Origin: CAWEYO01 sp963813315
GTDB taxonomy: Bacteria; Pseudomonadota; Alphaproteobacteria; Rhizobiales; Rhizobiaceae
DNA length: 64,000 bases
Reading direction: 5' to 3'
Assembly: GCA_963813315.1 (NCBI GenBank)
Contig: CAWEYO010000028.1
Span: forward strand, 115,413 to 179,412
The notes beneath the pieces were generated by a model. It ran no database searches and was not told where the DNA came from. It saw only the letters and a list, made by a program, of their open reading frames with translations. Below are positions 34,163-42,853 of the stretch, piece by piece. The stretch's first letter is position 1, and every line of letters begins with the position of its first letter. A program made the translations under genes and the position numbers.

Positions 34163-35745
34163 GCGAAAATTCCATGCATGAACCATCGCGGCGCTTGCTG
34201 CGAAGTTTCGTAAAGTCCTTGCCGGTAAAGCCAGTATCTGCGTCCCTCCGCATCCTCGACCTTGAAATAGTCGCGTGTCGGGACATCCTCGCGCCACCAT
34301 TCGGGTGCGATGCGTTCCGGGCCTTCCGAACGGGCTACCCTGTGCATGACACGCCGCCAGCGAAAGTGGAGCGGGGGGCCTTCCGGCACTTCGGTTGCCG
34401 CGACCTCGACCGGTTCGGGCTGGCGAAAAAGACGAATGGGTCGTTCCGGCCCGCTTTCCTGGATCACGGCCATTCTTGCGTTCCCCTGATCGGATTTTTG
34501 CGGTGCGTCGGAGAAAGGCTTCATGACGACCGCCCGTTCCGGCACATGGCTCTCGACTGGAACAGGTTTCAGCACAGCCTGTTCGCCCAAACGGGCGCGG
34601 ATGCGGTCCGCGAAAAGGGCAAGCGTCTCGCCATTGTCGAGCGTGTGGCCGGCAAAGTCCGTCTGCTCTGCCGCGAAATGCGCGACGGCGAGCACGGAAA
34701 GGCGGACGAGTTCGAAACCGTAGCCCGCATCAATCCCGTCCTCGAATGCGGCGAGTTTCTCATGGAACAGACGTTTCACCAGGACCGGCTCACGCAAGGG
34801 CCGCGACGTACCGACCACGATGCGGCAGACCGCGCCGTCGACCCGGAAAAGTGCCAATTCGAGCGCGCGTGCACCTTCGCCCCGCCGTTCGAGATCGGCT
34901 TTCAGCGTCGTTGCCAACTCGAAGGCCAGGATTTCGATGTCTTCGAGGAGCGCGATTGCGTCGGCCAGATGCCGTTCCACGGAAAGCGGCGGCACGTGCA
35001 GGCGCGGTGAGATGGGTTCCTCGATGCGCCCAATCGCCTGATCGAGGCGAACCAGGAGCTGTCTGCCGAAACGCCGGGCAAGCGGCGCCCGCGGCGCCGT
35101 CATGATCGCGCCCGCCGTGCGTAAGCCGACGCTTTCAAGACCGGCGCGGGTGACAGGATCGAGGCGCAAAGCTGAAAGCGGCAAAGGAGCCAGGGTCTCG
35201 TCTTCGGCGCCGGGCTCTACAACGCCGTCGCTTAAAAAGCGGGCCGCCGCCCAAGCCGTACCGGGGGTAGAGGCAAGGCCCGCCCGCGCATGGAATCCCT
35301 GCTGGAAAAGCCGGGCGAGAACATCACTCAGCATGGCTTTTTCACCGCCAAAAAGATGAGCGCAACCCGTAATGTCGAGAAGAAGCCCGTCGCACCCGTC
35401 AAGCGCCACCAGGGGCGTGTAACGATCGCACCAATCGGCAAGGCTTTCGAGCAATCTGCGGTCCGCCTGCGGTTCCGCCTCGACGACCTCGACCCCGGGG
35501 TACATGGCGCGCGCATCGGCAATCCCCATGCCGCGCTTCAGCCGGAGCGCTTCAGCCCGCTCGTCGAGCGCGGCGACGCGCTGGGTGTTGTCTTCCCGGT
35601 GGCTGAGGATAAGCGGCTGCGGGTTTGTCGACGGGTTTGAACGCCACGACCTGCCCAGGCGCTGGCGAAAAATCCGGTCGGAAGACAGGTGCGGGAACCA
35701 TAGAGCGAGAATTCTCTGGCCGTCTTTCCTGAAAGGCGCGTTCAT
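34159..35745 (-). CDS. imuB: Y-family polymerase-like protein ImuB
   Basis: A 528-residue inactive Y-family polymerase relative that scaffolds the mutasome between the beta clamp and DnaE2. It opens QRILALWFPHLSSDRIFRQR and has CDGLLLDITGCAHLFGGEKA, then a helix-hairpin-helix region (LRLDPVTRAGLESVGLRTAG). The acidic active-site residues of true Y-family enzymes are not apparent. The C-terminus ends YRQGLYETSQQAPRWFMHGI, typical of ImuB. ATG 35745 overlaps the end of imuA by about 190 bases, and the stop overlaps dnaE2 by four. Confidence 0.93.
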   Translation of the reverse strand: MNAPFRKDGQRILALWFPHLSSDRIFRQRLGRSWRSNPSTNPQPLILSHREDNTQRVAALDERAEALRLKRGMGIADARAMYPGVEVVEAEPQADRRLLESLADWCDRYTPLVALDGCDGLLLDITGCAHLFGGEKAMLSDVLARLFQQGFHARAGLASTPGTAWAAARFLSDGVVEPGAEDETLAPLPLSALRLDPVTRAGLESVGLRTAGAIMTAPRAPLARRFGRQLLVRLDQAIGRIEEPISPRLHVPPLSVERHLADAIALLEDIEILAFELATTLKADLERRGEGARALELALFRVDGAVCRIVVGTSRPLREPVLVKRLFHEKLAAFEDGIDAGYGFELVRLSVLAVAHFAAEQTDFAGHTLDNGETLALFADRIRARLGEQAVLKPVPVESHVPERAVVMKPFSDAPQKSDQGNARMAVIQESGPERPIRLFRQPEPVEVAATEVPEGPPLHFRWRRVMHRVARSEGPERIAPEWWREDVPTRDYFKVEDAEGRRYWLYRQGLYETSQQAPRWFMHGIFA

Positions 35746-36547
35746 CGGCGTTCCACTCCAGTATGAATTCTCCCGGCAGAGCCGTGCGGCTCTTGCCAAT
35801 GGTCACGGTAAAGGCCGGGCGACCGATCGAATCGGCGAGCGGCCCGGCCACAGTGCCGCGAGGCACGGCCGGAGCGGCCGAAACGATCATCCGGACTGGC
35901 GCGGCAGTGGGTTCAGCCTCCCCAGCCTGGCGCAGAAGGAAGACCGGCCTTCCGGCCATCTGGGCGCGCCGGTGCAGCCGCCGGGTTGAAGTCAGGTCGA
36001 GCCGGCCGGGGTTGCCATGCATCTCCAGAATGACCGCGGAAAGCTCCTTCAGCCGGGCTGCCTCCTCCGCGATCCAGAGCGCATCCATAAGCTTCGGTGC
36101 CTGCGAGATGAGAAGTTCGTCCGGTGAAACGCCGGAAAGTGCCGCGATGCCAGGCGCATAGGGAAATCCTGCCTCGGTAAAGGCCTGGTTGACGCCGATC
36201 CAGAGAACGGGAAACCGATTTTGCCCGCCGACGCCTTCCCGGCTCTTCAAGGCCAGTCCCGCAAGCGCCAGGGCAAAGCCGGCAACCGCTCCCGCATCGC
36301 GAATCGCGCCGCCATGGATTTCCGTCAGGGCAGCATTGGGCAGGCCGCCGCCCAAAGCGGTGTCCAGACGCTCGACACCTGTTGGCAGAAGACGTAAAGC
36401 GCCCGGCCCTGTCGCGATCCCTTCGCGTCTGCGCACCGTTTCACATCCGTCGGGCAATGCCAGACGCTCAGGCAGAGTGCCCTCGATCTTCGCGATTTTT
36501 TGGCGCAAGGCAAACACAGCCTCTTGCGCCATGGCGTTCATTGCCAT
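35552..36547 (-). CDS. imuA: SOS mutasome protein ImuA
   Basis: A 331-residue RecA-like accessory protein of the mutasome. Family marks are LPTGVERLDTALGGGLPNAA, LTEIHGGAIRDAGAVAGFAL, VLWIGVNQAFTEAGFPYAPG and ILEMHGNPGRLDLTSTRRLH. The C-terminus is Arg- and Pro-rich and overlaps imuB. The ATG at 36547 is chosen because the LexA box ends 19 bases upstream; earlier in-frame codons would lie upstream of the promoter. It heads the imuA-imuB-dnaE2 operon used for damage-induced mutagenesis. Confidence 0.92.
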   Translation of the reverse strand: MAMNAMAQEAVFALRQKIAKIEGTLPERLALPDGCETVRRREGIATGPGALRLLPTGVERLDTALGGGLPNAALTEIHGGAIRDAGAVAGFALALAGLALKSREGVGGQNRFPVLWIGVNQAFTEAGFPYAPGIAALSGVSPDELLISQAPKLMDALWIAEEAARLKELSAVILEMHGNPGRLDLTSTRRLHRRAQMAGRPVFLLRQAGEAEPTAAPVRMIVSAAPAVPRGTVAGPLADSIGRPAFTVTIGKSRTALPGEFILEWNADERAFQERRPENSRSMVPAPVFRPDFSPAPGQVVAFKPVDKPAAAYPQPPGRQHPARRRARRAG

Positions 36548-36565
36548 GTCGGTCAGCCTGCAGAT

Positions 36566-36580
36566 GTTCCTGTTATGTTC
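36566..36580 (-). promoter_or_regulatory. LexA (SOS) box of the imuA-imuB-dnaE2 operon
   Basis: The plus strand reads GTTCCTGTTATGTTC, an exact GTTC-N7-GTTC, the established alphaproteobacterial LexA-binding motif. It lies 19 bases upstream of the imuA start, so LexA bound here would block the promoter and RecA-triggered cleavage would release the operon. Confidence 0.93.
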
Positions 36581-36711
36581 CTTATGGATTCCAGAGCTGG
36601 AATAAAGAGTCAAGCTCAAAGCAGGAGAATTTATTCCTCGGGTTTTCTCTTCCTTGGCTAAATCATTCGGAATAAACGCAGAAACCTCGAAAGCCGGCCA
36701 GCAAAAGGCTA

Positions 36712-36811
36712 GAGCGGTTCCCGCTCTGCCGGAATCGGTGAACCGCTCTACCTTTTTGTTTTTACGCAATTCCGGACGGAAAACCGGGTCCACTTTTCCT
36801 GGAATTGCTCT
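36712..36811. repeat. Dispersed intergenic repeat, type A, copy 1
   Basis: It starts AGAGCGGTTCCCGCTCTGCC and ends TTCCTGGAATTGCTCT. The ends are imperfect inverted repeats (AGAGCGGTTCC against GGAATTGCTCT). The core GCAATTCCGGACGGAAAACC-GGGTCCA recurs at 61793-61872, where the right end is different. It sits between the imuA promoter and the zincin gene and may carry that gene's promoter. Confidence 0.8.
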
Positions 36812-36834
36812 ATATGCCGGGATCAGAGGATAAA

Positions 36835-37263
36835 ATGGCCCGCATCTACAAGACCCGCAGTTGGCACGACCAGCTATCACCGTCGATCGAGGAAATGGAG
36901 CTTCTGGCGCTTGAGGCCTACGCGCATCTGCCCGAGGAATTCCGCACCTTGACCGGTGAGATCATTATCCAGCTCGCGGAATTCCCCACCGATGAGATCA
37001 TGGACGATCTCTCGCTGGAAACACCGTTCGACCTGCTCGGCTTGTTCGAAGGCCGCGGCATCGCGGAGCGATGGAACCCGCAGACCGGGGAAGGCCCGAA
37101 CCAAATCACGCTCTATCGCCGCGCCATCCTCGACTATTGGGCCGAAAACGAGGAAACGCTGGGAGACATCGTGACCCATATTTTGATCCACGAGGTCGGT
37201 CACCATTTCGGCCTTAGCGACGATGACATGGAAAAGATCGAGGAAGCCGCGGATCACGCCTGA
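36835..37263 (+). CDS. Metallopeptidase-like zincin domain protein
   Basis: A 142-residue protein with the zincin motif H119-E-V-G-H-H124 in ILIHEVGHHFGLSDDDM, where the two first His and a third downstream residue bind zinc and Glu is the base. The rest matches the small alphaproteobacterial DUF of acidic zincins (SPSIEEMELLALEAYAHLPE, TLYRRAILDYWAENEE). No signal peptide, so it is cytoplasmic. The ATG at 36835 follows AGAGGA; an earlier in-frame start at 36805 lies in the repeat. The substrate is unknown. Confidence 0.88.
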   Translation: MARIYKTRSWHDQLSPSIEEMELLALEAYAHLPEEFRTLTGEIIIQLAEFPTDEIMDDLSLETPFDLLGLFEGRGIAERWNPQTGEGPNQITLYRRAILDYWAENEETLGDIVTHILIHEVGHHFGLSDDDMEKIEEAADHA

Positions 37264-37323
37264 TCGGCACTCAAATCACAGGCGGCGGCCGCGCAGCGTC
37301 AGCCAGCTGGAGCAGGGTGTGGT

Positions 37324-37530
37324 TCAGAAATCGCCAATTCTGATGCCGGGCTCGTAGTCGACGCCCTCGACATCTTTCACAACCGCCTGACCGCAACGCA
37401 TCGTCCTGGTCTCGGTATCGAAGGCATAGGTCGGCGAGCCGAAAAGATGCCAACCCTTGTTAACGGCCGACGTCACCTTATGACAGAAGCTTGCGTCGTC
37501 CGGACCGGTGAGGAAGCGGTAGAGTTTCAT
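37324..37530 (-). CDS. DUF1737 small protein
   Basis: A 68-residue protein beginning MKLYRFLTGPDDASFCHKVT and continuing NKGWHLFGSPTYAFDTETRT, then CGQAVVKDVEG. This is the DUF1737 pattern (YRFLTGPDD, L-x-G-W-x-LxGxPT). The function is unknown; related domains occur fused to Gly-zipper proteins. It is convergent with the zincin gene. Confidence 0.88.
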   Translation of the reverse strand: MKLYRFLTGPDDASFCHKVTSAVNKGWHLFGSPTYAFDTETRTMRCGQAVVKDVEGVDYEPGIRIGDF

Positions 37531-37558
37531 GGGTCTTTTCCTGCTTGCAGCGCCTAAT

Positions 37559-37661
37559 GCATGTCGCCCAAGAGTGCACAGCGGTTTTGGGATAACGATA
37601 TGCACAAAAACAATAGCCTAAAGCGCGTCGCATGAATCCGTTTCGCCGCAATGCGCTTTAG
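37559..37661. repeat. Dispersed intergenic repeat, type B, copy 1
   Basis: A 103-base unit starting GCATGTCGCCCAAGAGTGCA and ending CCGCAATGCGCTTTAG. A second copy of exactly the same length, differing at only a handful of positions, lies at 40274-40376 in the same orientation. Inside is CTAAAGCGCGTCGCATGAAT with CGCAATGCGCTTTAG as a hairpin partner. Confidence 0.88.
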
Positions 37662-37763
37662 AGCGGCGGACGCACCGATGGAATCGATGCTGCCGCTCTA
37701 TCTCTTCGTTTGAGCATCGGATTTTTCCCGAAACCGGTACCCACTTTCGGGTCCGATGCTTTA
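37661..37763. repeat. Dispersed intergenic repeat, type C, copy 1
   Basis: It reads GAGCGGCGGACGCACCGATG through CCACTTTCGGGTCCGATGCT. Its reverse complement recurs at 43887-43986 after asd. Internal palindromes are GAGCATCGGATTTTTCCCGA with TCGGGTCCGATGCTT, and GAGCGGC...GCCGCTC. It abuts the type B element directly, forming a composite. Confidence 0.88.
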
Positions 37764-37971
37764 GGACATCGCCGTCGCCTGCCTGATTATTTTTCCGATC
37801 ACGGCAGCCTTCGCAAGCAGTTTTTCGGTTTGGCTGGGATGCAGCCGTTCCACCAAGTCCCCCGGATCGCCTCCATCCCCCAAAAGGCAAAGCCTCCAAA
37901 GGGCTTGACCTTGCCTGCCAGGTGAAGCCGTGCAAGTGCTCTACGGAAGCGGCCCCTGAAGGAGCAATGCA

Positions 37972-39143
37972 ATGGCGCGCTACGACGTCATCATTATCGG
38001 CGGAGCGATGGTCGGCAGTTCCATCGCTTACTATCTGCATGAGGAGGGGTTTTCCGGCTCGGTCGCGTTGATCGAACGGGATCCGCAATTTTCCTATGCC
38101 GCGACAACACTTTCCTGCGCCTCGATCCGCCAGCAATTCTCGATCCCGGAAAACATCCGCTTGTCGCAGTTCACGCGTGGCGCTGTTCCGGCGGCTGGAG
38201 CAGGAATTTGGAGCTGGCGCCGATATCGCTTTCCGCGAGAACGGCTATCTGATCCTCGCCGGCCAGAACGGCCTCCCTGTGCTGAAGCAGAACCATGCGA
38301 CGCAGGAAGCCGAGGGCGCCGACATTGCTCTTGAGGATCCTGCCGCGCTGAAGAGGCGCTTTTCCTGGCTTTCCACCGAAGGCATAGCGGCGGGCGCGTT
38401 CGGTCGCTCCGGCGAGGGATGGTTCGATGCGCATGCCATGCTGGCGCTCTTCCGCAAGGCGCTCCGGTCCCGCAATGTCGATCTCCTCACTGCCGAGGTT
38501 ACCGGGATCGAGCGGGACGGCAGCCGGGTGATCGCCGTGCGTCTTGGCAGCGGTGAGCGGCTGGAAGCCGGCACGGTCATCAACGCGGCCGGGCCATCAG
38601 CGGGGGAGGGTTGCGGCGATGGCGGGAGTGGTCCTCCCGGTCGAGCCTCGCAAGCGCAGCGTATTCGTCTTCGAGGCGCGCGATCGCTTCGAAGACATGC
38701 CTCTGCTGGTCGATCCGTCGGGAGTCTAGGTGCGTCCGGAAGGGGCGATGTACATCACCGGCGGCGCTGAGCCAGAGGAAACGGACCGAACCGCCGAAGC
38801 CGGCGATTTCGAGCCGGACTGGCCGCTGTTCGAGGAGGTGATCTGGCCGACGCTCGCCGTTCGCATACCGTCCTTCGAGGCAATCAAGCCGGGCCGCGCA
38901 TGGGCCGGACACTACGACTACAACACTCTCGACCAGAATGCGGTGGTCGGGCCGCATCCGGAGGTGGAAAACTTCATCTTCGCAAACGGCTTTTCCGGCC
39001 ACGGCCTGCAGCAGGCGCCGGCAGTCGGCAAGGCAATCGCTGAACTGCTGGTGCACGGCGGCTATCGCACAGTGGATTGCAGCGCCTTCGGCTATCAGCG
39101 AATCGCCGAGAACCGGCCGTTTCGCGAGCTCAACGTGATTTGA
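37972..39143 (+). pseudogene. DadA-like FAD-dependent oxidoreductase, two frameshifts and a stop
   Basis: The gene starts MARYDVIIIGGAMVGSSIAY, a clear FAD dinucleotide-binding motif, behind AAGGAGC. The frame breaks near 38179 (TRALFRRLEQEF resumes in the next frame) and again near 38603 within a run of five G. In the third frame, DMPLLVDPSGV is followed by a TAG (38727-38729) and then VRPEGAMYITGGAEPEETDR. The end carries GPHPEVENFIFANGFSGHGL and QQAPAVGKAIAELLV. Reconstructed length is about 390 residues, matching glycine/D-amino-acid oxidase family members. Both frame changes are one-base gains. It is either a pseudogene or a badly read stretch. Confidence 0.85.
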
Positions 39144-39228
39144 GGTACCCAAGCCTCCCTTTGATTTGTGCGGCAACCTTGTGTAAAGCGTGGACCGAAA
39201 TTTCCGAAAAACAACGGGTGCAAGCACC

Positions 39229-39834
39229 ATGGAAAAATTTACCAGGCTGACGGGAGTCGCCGCTCCTCTGCCGATCGTCAATGTCGATACCGACATGATC
39301 ATCCCGAAGGACTATCTGAAAACCATCAAGCGCACGGGCCTCGGCACCGGCCTCTTCGCCGAAATGCGCTACAATGACGACGGCACGGAAAATCCCGATT
39401 TCGTGCTCAACAAGCCAGCGTACCGCAACGCGCAGATTCTCGTTGCGGGCGACAATTTCGGCTGCGGCTCGTCGCGCGAGCACGCGCCCTGGGCACTGCT
39501 CGATTTCGGCATCCGCTGCGTGATCTCGACCAGCTTCGCCGACATCTTCTACAACAACTGCTTCAAGAACGGCATCCTGCCGGTCACCGTCAGCGCGGAA
39601 GACCTGGAAAAGCTGATGGACGACGCTGAGCGCGGCGCCAACGCGACGGTCTCCGTCGATCTCGAAGCCCGGGAAATCCGGGGACCCGACGGAGGCATGA
39701 TCAAGTTCGACCTCGACGACTTCAAGCGGCACTGCCTGTTGAACGGGCTCGACGACATCGGATTGACGCTCAAGAAGGCGCCCTCGATCGACAGCTTCGA
39801 GAAGAAGAACGCCGACGCCAGACCGTGGGCTTGA
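39229..39834 (+). CDS. leuD: 3-isopropylmalate dehydratase small subunit
   Basis: A 201-residue LeuD, the swivelling subunit that joins LeuC to isomerise 2- to 3-isopropylmalate in leucine synthesis. Family marks are NVDTDMIIPKDYLKTIKRTG, NFGCGSSREHAPWALLDFGI and FADIFYNNCFKNGILPV. The ATG at 39229 agrees with known LeuD starts. leuC is not adjacent, as is usual in rhizobia. A RidA-family gene and leuB follow on the same strand. Confidence 0.95.
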   Translation: MEKFTRLTGVAAPLPIVNVDTDMIIPKDYLKTIKRTGLGTGLFAEMRYNDDGTENPDFVLNKPAYRNAQILVAGDNFGCGSSREHAPWALLDFGIRCVISTSFADIFYNNCFKNGILPVTVSAEDLEKLMDDAERGANATVSVDLEAREIRGPDGGMIKFDLDDFKRHCLLNGLDDIGLTLKKAPSIDSFEKKNADARPWA

Positions 39835-39838
39835 GCGT

Positions 39839-40222
39839 ATGCGCAAGTTGATCTCCACCGGCTCGCCGTTCGAACGGACTGCAGGCTATTCGCGTGCCGT
39901 GGTCGACGGCGAGTGGTGCTTCGTCGCGGGTACCACCGGCTACGATTACGCCACCATGACGATGCCGGAGAGCGTCGAGGATCAGGCGCGAAATTGTCTG
40001 GCGACCATTTCCCGTGCGCTCGAGGAAGGCGGCTTTGCCTTGGCCGACGTGGTCCGTGCACATTACTACATCACCGATGCCGCCTATATGGATGCCGTCT
40101 TCCCCATCTTCGGCGAGGCATTCGGAAACATCAGGCCGGCGGCGACAATGATCGTCTGCGGGCTGACCAAGCCGGAAATGAAGATTGAGATCGAGGTGAC
40201 GGCCCTAAGGCGACGCTCCTAA
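39839..40222 (+). CDS. RidA/YjgF-family protein
   Basis: A 127-residue RidA-like protein with the trimer-forming fold. It has GSPFERTAGYSRAVVDGEWC, then FVAGTTGYD, EDQARNCLATISRALEEGGF and RPAATMIVCGLTKPEMKIEI. The catalytic Arg of true imine deaminases would lie in the RPAATM segment and is present. It starts five bases after leuD stops, so the two are co-transcribed. The role is probably hydrolysis of reactive enamine/imine metabolites. Confidence 0.9.
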   Translation: MRKLISTGSPFERTAGYSRAVVDGEWCFVAGTTGYDYATMTMPESVEDQARNCLATISRALEEGGFALADVVRAHYYITDAAYMDAVFPIFGEAFGNIRPAATMIVCGLTKPEMKIEIEVTALRRRS

Positions 40223-40273
40223 CCGATTGGGTTGGCTCCCTCTTGCGTGCCCGCCGGCGGACCGTTAGCTAGG

Positions 40274-40376
40274 GCATGTCGCCCAAAAGTGCGCAGCGGT
40301 TTTGGGATAACGACATTCACAAAAACAATAGCCTAAAGCGCGTCGCATGAATCCGTTTCGCCGCGACGCGCTTTAG
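40274..40376. repeat. Dispersed intergenic repeat, type B, copy 2
   Basis: A 103-base unit almost identical to 37559-37661 in the same orientation. Seen differences include AAAAGTGCGC for AGAGTGCACA, GACATTCAC for GATATGCAC and GCGACGCGC for GCAATGCGC. The last changes keep the terminal hairpin paired, so the structure seems conserved. It lies just upstream of leuB. Confidence 0.88.
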
Positions 40377-40408
40377 ACGCCGGTTCACGGCATCCAAGAG
40401 GTTCTCCC

Positions 40409-41521
40409 ATGGCAACGCGCAAGCTTCTCCTGCTTCCCGGTGACGGCATCGGCCCCGAGGCGATGGCTGAGGTCCGCAAGCTCATTGCCGCGATGAACCA
40501 GAAGTTCGGGACAGGTTTCGAAACCGAGGAAGGGCTCGTCGGCGGCTCGGCCTATGACGCCCACGGAAAGGCGATTTCGGAAACGGACATGGCAAAAGCT
40601 CTCGCGGCCGACGCAGTGCTGTTCGGCGCGGTGGGAGGTCCGAAATGGGAGGGGGTGGCCTATGAGGTGCGCCCCGAGGCAGGGCTCCTTCGCCTGCGCA
40701 AGGACTTGCAGCTTTTCGCCAATCTGAGACCGGCGATCTGTTATCCGGCACTTGCCGATTCTTCATCCCTGCGGCGAGAGGTGGTCGAAGGTCTCGACAT
40801 ATTGATCGTGCGCGAGCTGACGGGCGGCGTCTACTTCGGCGAACCGAAAGAGATCATCGATCTCGGCAACGGCCAGAAGCGCGGCATCGACACGCAGGTC
40901 TACGACACCTTCGAGATCGAGCGGATTTCTGGCGTCGCCTTCGAACTGGCGCGCACGCGCCAAAATCACGTCACCTCCATGGAAAAGCGCAACGTCATGA
41001 AATCCGGCGTGCTGTGGAACGAAGTGGTGACCCAGACGCACCGGGCAAAATATCCCGATGTCAAGCTCGACCATATGCTGGCCGACGCCGGCGGCATGCA
41101 GCTTGTGCGGTGGCCGAAACAGTTCGACGTGATCGTCACCGACAATCTTTTCGGCGACATGTTGTCCGATGTCGCGGCCATGCTTACAGGGTCGCTCGGA
41201 ATGCTGCCGTCGGCATCGCTGGGTGCGCCCGACGCCAGGACCGGCACGCGCAAGGCGCTTTATGAGCCGGTGCACGGCTCCGCGCCCGATATTGCGGGCA
41301 AAGGGATCGCCAATCCGATCGCCATGATCGCTTCCTTTGCCATGTGCCTGCGCTACTCGTTCAACATGACAGCCGAGGCCGACCGGCTGGATGCGGCGAT
41401 CGCAGCCGTTCTGGACGACGGGTTGCGCACCAGGGACATCCTATCGGAAGGCATGACCGAGGTCGGGACAGGTGCCATGGGCGACGCGATCGTGCAGAAG
41501 TTCATGGCGCTTTCCGCGTGA
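40409..41521 (+). CDS. leuB: 3-isopropylmalate dehydrogenase
   Basis: A 370-residue LeuB that oxidatively decarboxylates 3-isopropylmalate in leucine synthesis. Marks are KLLLLPGDGIGPEAMAEVRK, GAVGGPKWEGV, RPEAGLLRLRKDLQLFANLR with substrate-binding Arg residues, and the metal-ligand region IVTDNLFGDMLSDVAAML. EPVHGSAPDIAGKGIANPIA gives the NAD-binding loop. ATG 40409 follows AGAGG. It probably has its own promoter because a repeat separates it from leuD-RidA. Confidence 0.96.
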   Translation: MATRKLLLLPGDGIGPEAMAEVRKLIAAMNQKFGTGFETEEGLVGGSAYDAHGKAISETDMAKALAADAVLFGAVGGPKWEGVAYEVRPEAGLLRLRKDLQLFANLRPAICYPALADSSSLRREVVEGLDILIVRELTGGVYFGEPKEIIDLGNGQKRGIDTQVYDTFEIERISGVAFELARTRQNHVTSMEKRNVMKSGVLWNEVVTQTHRAKYPDVKLDHMLADAGGMQLVRWPKQFDVIVTDNLFGDMLSDVAAMLTGSLGMLPSASLGAPDARTGTRKALYEPVHGSAPDIAGKGIANPIAMIASFAMCLRYSFNMTAEADRLDAAIAAVLDDGLRTRDILSEGMTEVGTGAMGDAIVQKFMALSA

Positions 41522-41533
41522 GAGCAATGACCC

Positions 41534-41986
41534 TCACAAAAAGCCAATGAAGCGTCCGCAAATGAGGACGCCGAGCCACAGCCCAATGGAGGCGATGGCT
41601 GAGAGGCGAACGGCGGTCGAGACACCGGAGCGTCGTTCAAGCGCAACGAAAAGACCGAAGTTTGCCGCCGCCAGGGCGACCAGAGCCATCTTGGACAGGA
41701 AGATAGGCATTGCAGCATATTCACTGGCCCTAACGCTGAACATCGCCAGCCCCGTGAGAACCGCACTAAAAAAGGCAATCAGCGCGAGCCGGCGCAGCAG
41801 CGCAACGAACAGCTTCCCCGGCATCACCGCAAAGGCGCCGAGAATGCGGAAATCCATCAGAATGACGCTGGTCAGCAGCACCCCAATCGAAAGGATGTGC
41901 AACGCGCTGACGAGTGGATAAGCGACGAAGGAACTCTTGAGCGCGCGGGCTATTCCAGACTGTTCCAGAGCCGTGAAGAATTCCAT
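41534..41986 (-). CDS. Four-helix membrane protein (DUF6644-like)
   Basis: A 150-residue membrane protein with about four helices (residues ~20-42, 50-75, 85-108, 125-148). The opening MEFFTALEQSGIARALKSSF and LVSALHILSIGVLLTSVILM fit a family often encoded beside DUF6152 exported proteins, as here. The ATG at 41986 is preferred over an in-frame ATG six bases upstream; AGGGTG precedes it. The function is unknown. Confidence 0.75.
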   Translation of the reverse strand: MEFFTALEQSGIARALKSSFVAYPLVSALHILSIGVLLTSVILMDFRILGAFAVMPGKLFVALLRRLALIAFFSAVLTGLAMFSVRASEYAAMPIFLSKMALVALAAANFGLFVALERRSGVSTAVRLSAIASIGLWLGVLICGRFIGFL

Positions 41987-42003
41987 GCACACCCTGCGGT
42001 TCT

Positions 42004-42050
42004 AGAGCATGATCCCGAAAAGTGCGTAGCGGCTTTCGGAAAGATCATGC
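42004..42050. repeat. Short palindromic repeat (AGAGCATGATC type)
   Basis: It reads AGAGCATGATCCCGAAAAGT through TTTCGGAAAGATCATGC. GCATGATC and GATCATGC form the outer arms, and CCGAAA with TTTCGG the inner arms. This palindrome class is common in rhizobial intergenic DNA and may end transcription between the two small membrane/exported genes. Confidence 0.75.
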
Positions 42051-42101
42051 GAAATCAAAGAAATCGAGCGCGGTGGCGACTCCGGAAGAAATCATCGCGG
42101 T

Positions 42102-42494
42102 CTAGTTCGACGGTACACGGTCGGGATAGACATCGTACGTCTTCCCGCCGACGGTAATGCGGACGGCCTTCATACGTCTTTCTTTTTGGTCTTTCGAGCG
42201 ATGGCCAATGGCGGTCACTTCGTCGCCCTTCCTGGCTGCATTTTCGGTGAAGCCGGCGGCAATGGTTCGCGCCGGCGGCGCCAGTTCGACACGCCACACC
42301 TGGCCTTCGGAATCGACGTCGAGCGTGGCATGCGGGTTGCCGATATAGATTTCGGTGATGACGCCCTTGAGTTCGAAAAATCCATCTTCAGTCCATGACC
42401 AGCCATGATGGGCAAGCGCCGGTACGCTGGCCAGGACGGCCAAGAACATGATTGCCCCCCTGCTCCGCCATTTGCCGCAATTCGTCCAGTTCAT
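42102..42494 (-). CDS. Exported DUF6152 protein
   Basis: A 130-residue protein with a signal peptide (MFLAVLASVPALAHHGW, cleaved about residue 28). The DUF6152 core follows: AHHGWSWTEDGFFELKGVIT, NPHATLDVDSEGQVWRVELA and GDEVTAIGHRSKDQKERRMK. It should lie in the periplasm and the fold is probably a small beta barrel. The ATG at 42494 has AGGAG upstream. Pairing with the DUF6644-like membrane gene downstream suggests a joint, unknown role. Confidence 0.82.
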   Translation of the reverse strand: MNWTNCGKWRSRGAIMFLAVLASVPALAHHGWSWTEDGFFELKGVITEIYIGNPHATLDVDSEGQVWRVELAPPARTIAAGFTENAARKGDEVTAIGHRSKDQKERRMKAVRITVGGKTYDVYPDRVPSN

Positions 42495-42853
42495 CGCACA
42501 CTCCTGTTGTTGCGTCAAAGCTATGGCGGTGTCCCTCCGCGTCAAGTCAAAAGCAGCTGATCGCCCGCCTCGATTGACTCTTTGCCCAAACCGCGTAAAA
42601 GCCCGCCCAAGCTACGGAGCACTTTTATGCGCGGCCCATCGATAGCGCTTTTTTCATTCGACTTCCCCGGCCATCTGGCCGGGCGCCGGCGTGCGCCCCT
42701 CCGCTCCACCAAAACCACGGCCAAAACGACCACCAAAACGGTCTAATTCCCTTGGCCTGCTCGCCTCTCCCCGGGTCCGGTCCAGGGGGCGAGACCCGCA
42801 AAGGCCGGCGGGTTCTCCAGGTAAGAAGCGGAGAGAGACAGGAGATATCCAGC

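Larger units (their letters stand above)
37531..37971. other. Intergenic region made of two repeat elements
   Basis: About 440 bases without a gene. It is mostly filled by a type B repeat (37559-37661) and a type C repeat (37661-37763), listed separately. The remaining 200 bases before the broken oxidoreductase show only AAGGAGC at 37961-37967, its ribosome binding site. Confidence 0.7.

Noticed and set aside
33628..35010. 460-codon plus-strand open frame opposite imuB and dnaE2
   Set aside because: Antisense shadow of two clearly conserved genes; no plausible start or motif.
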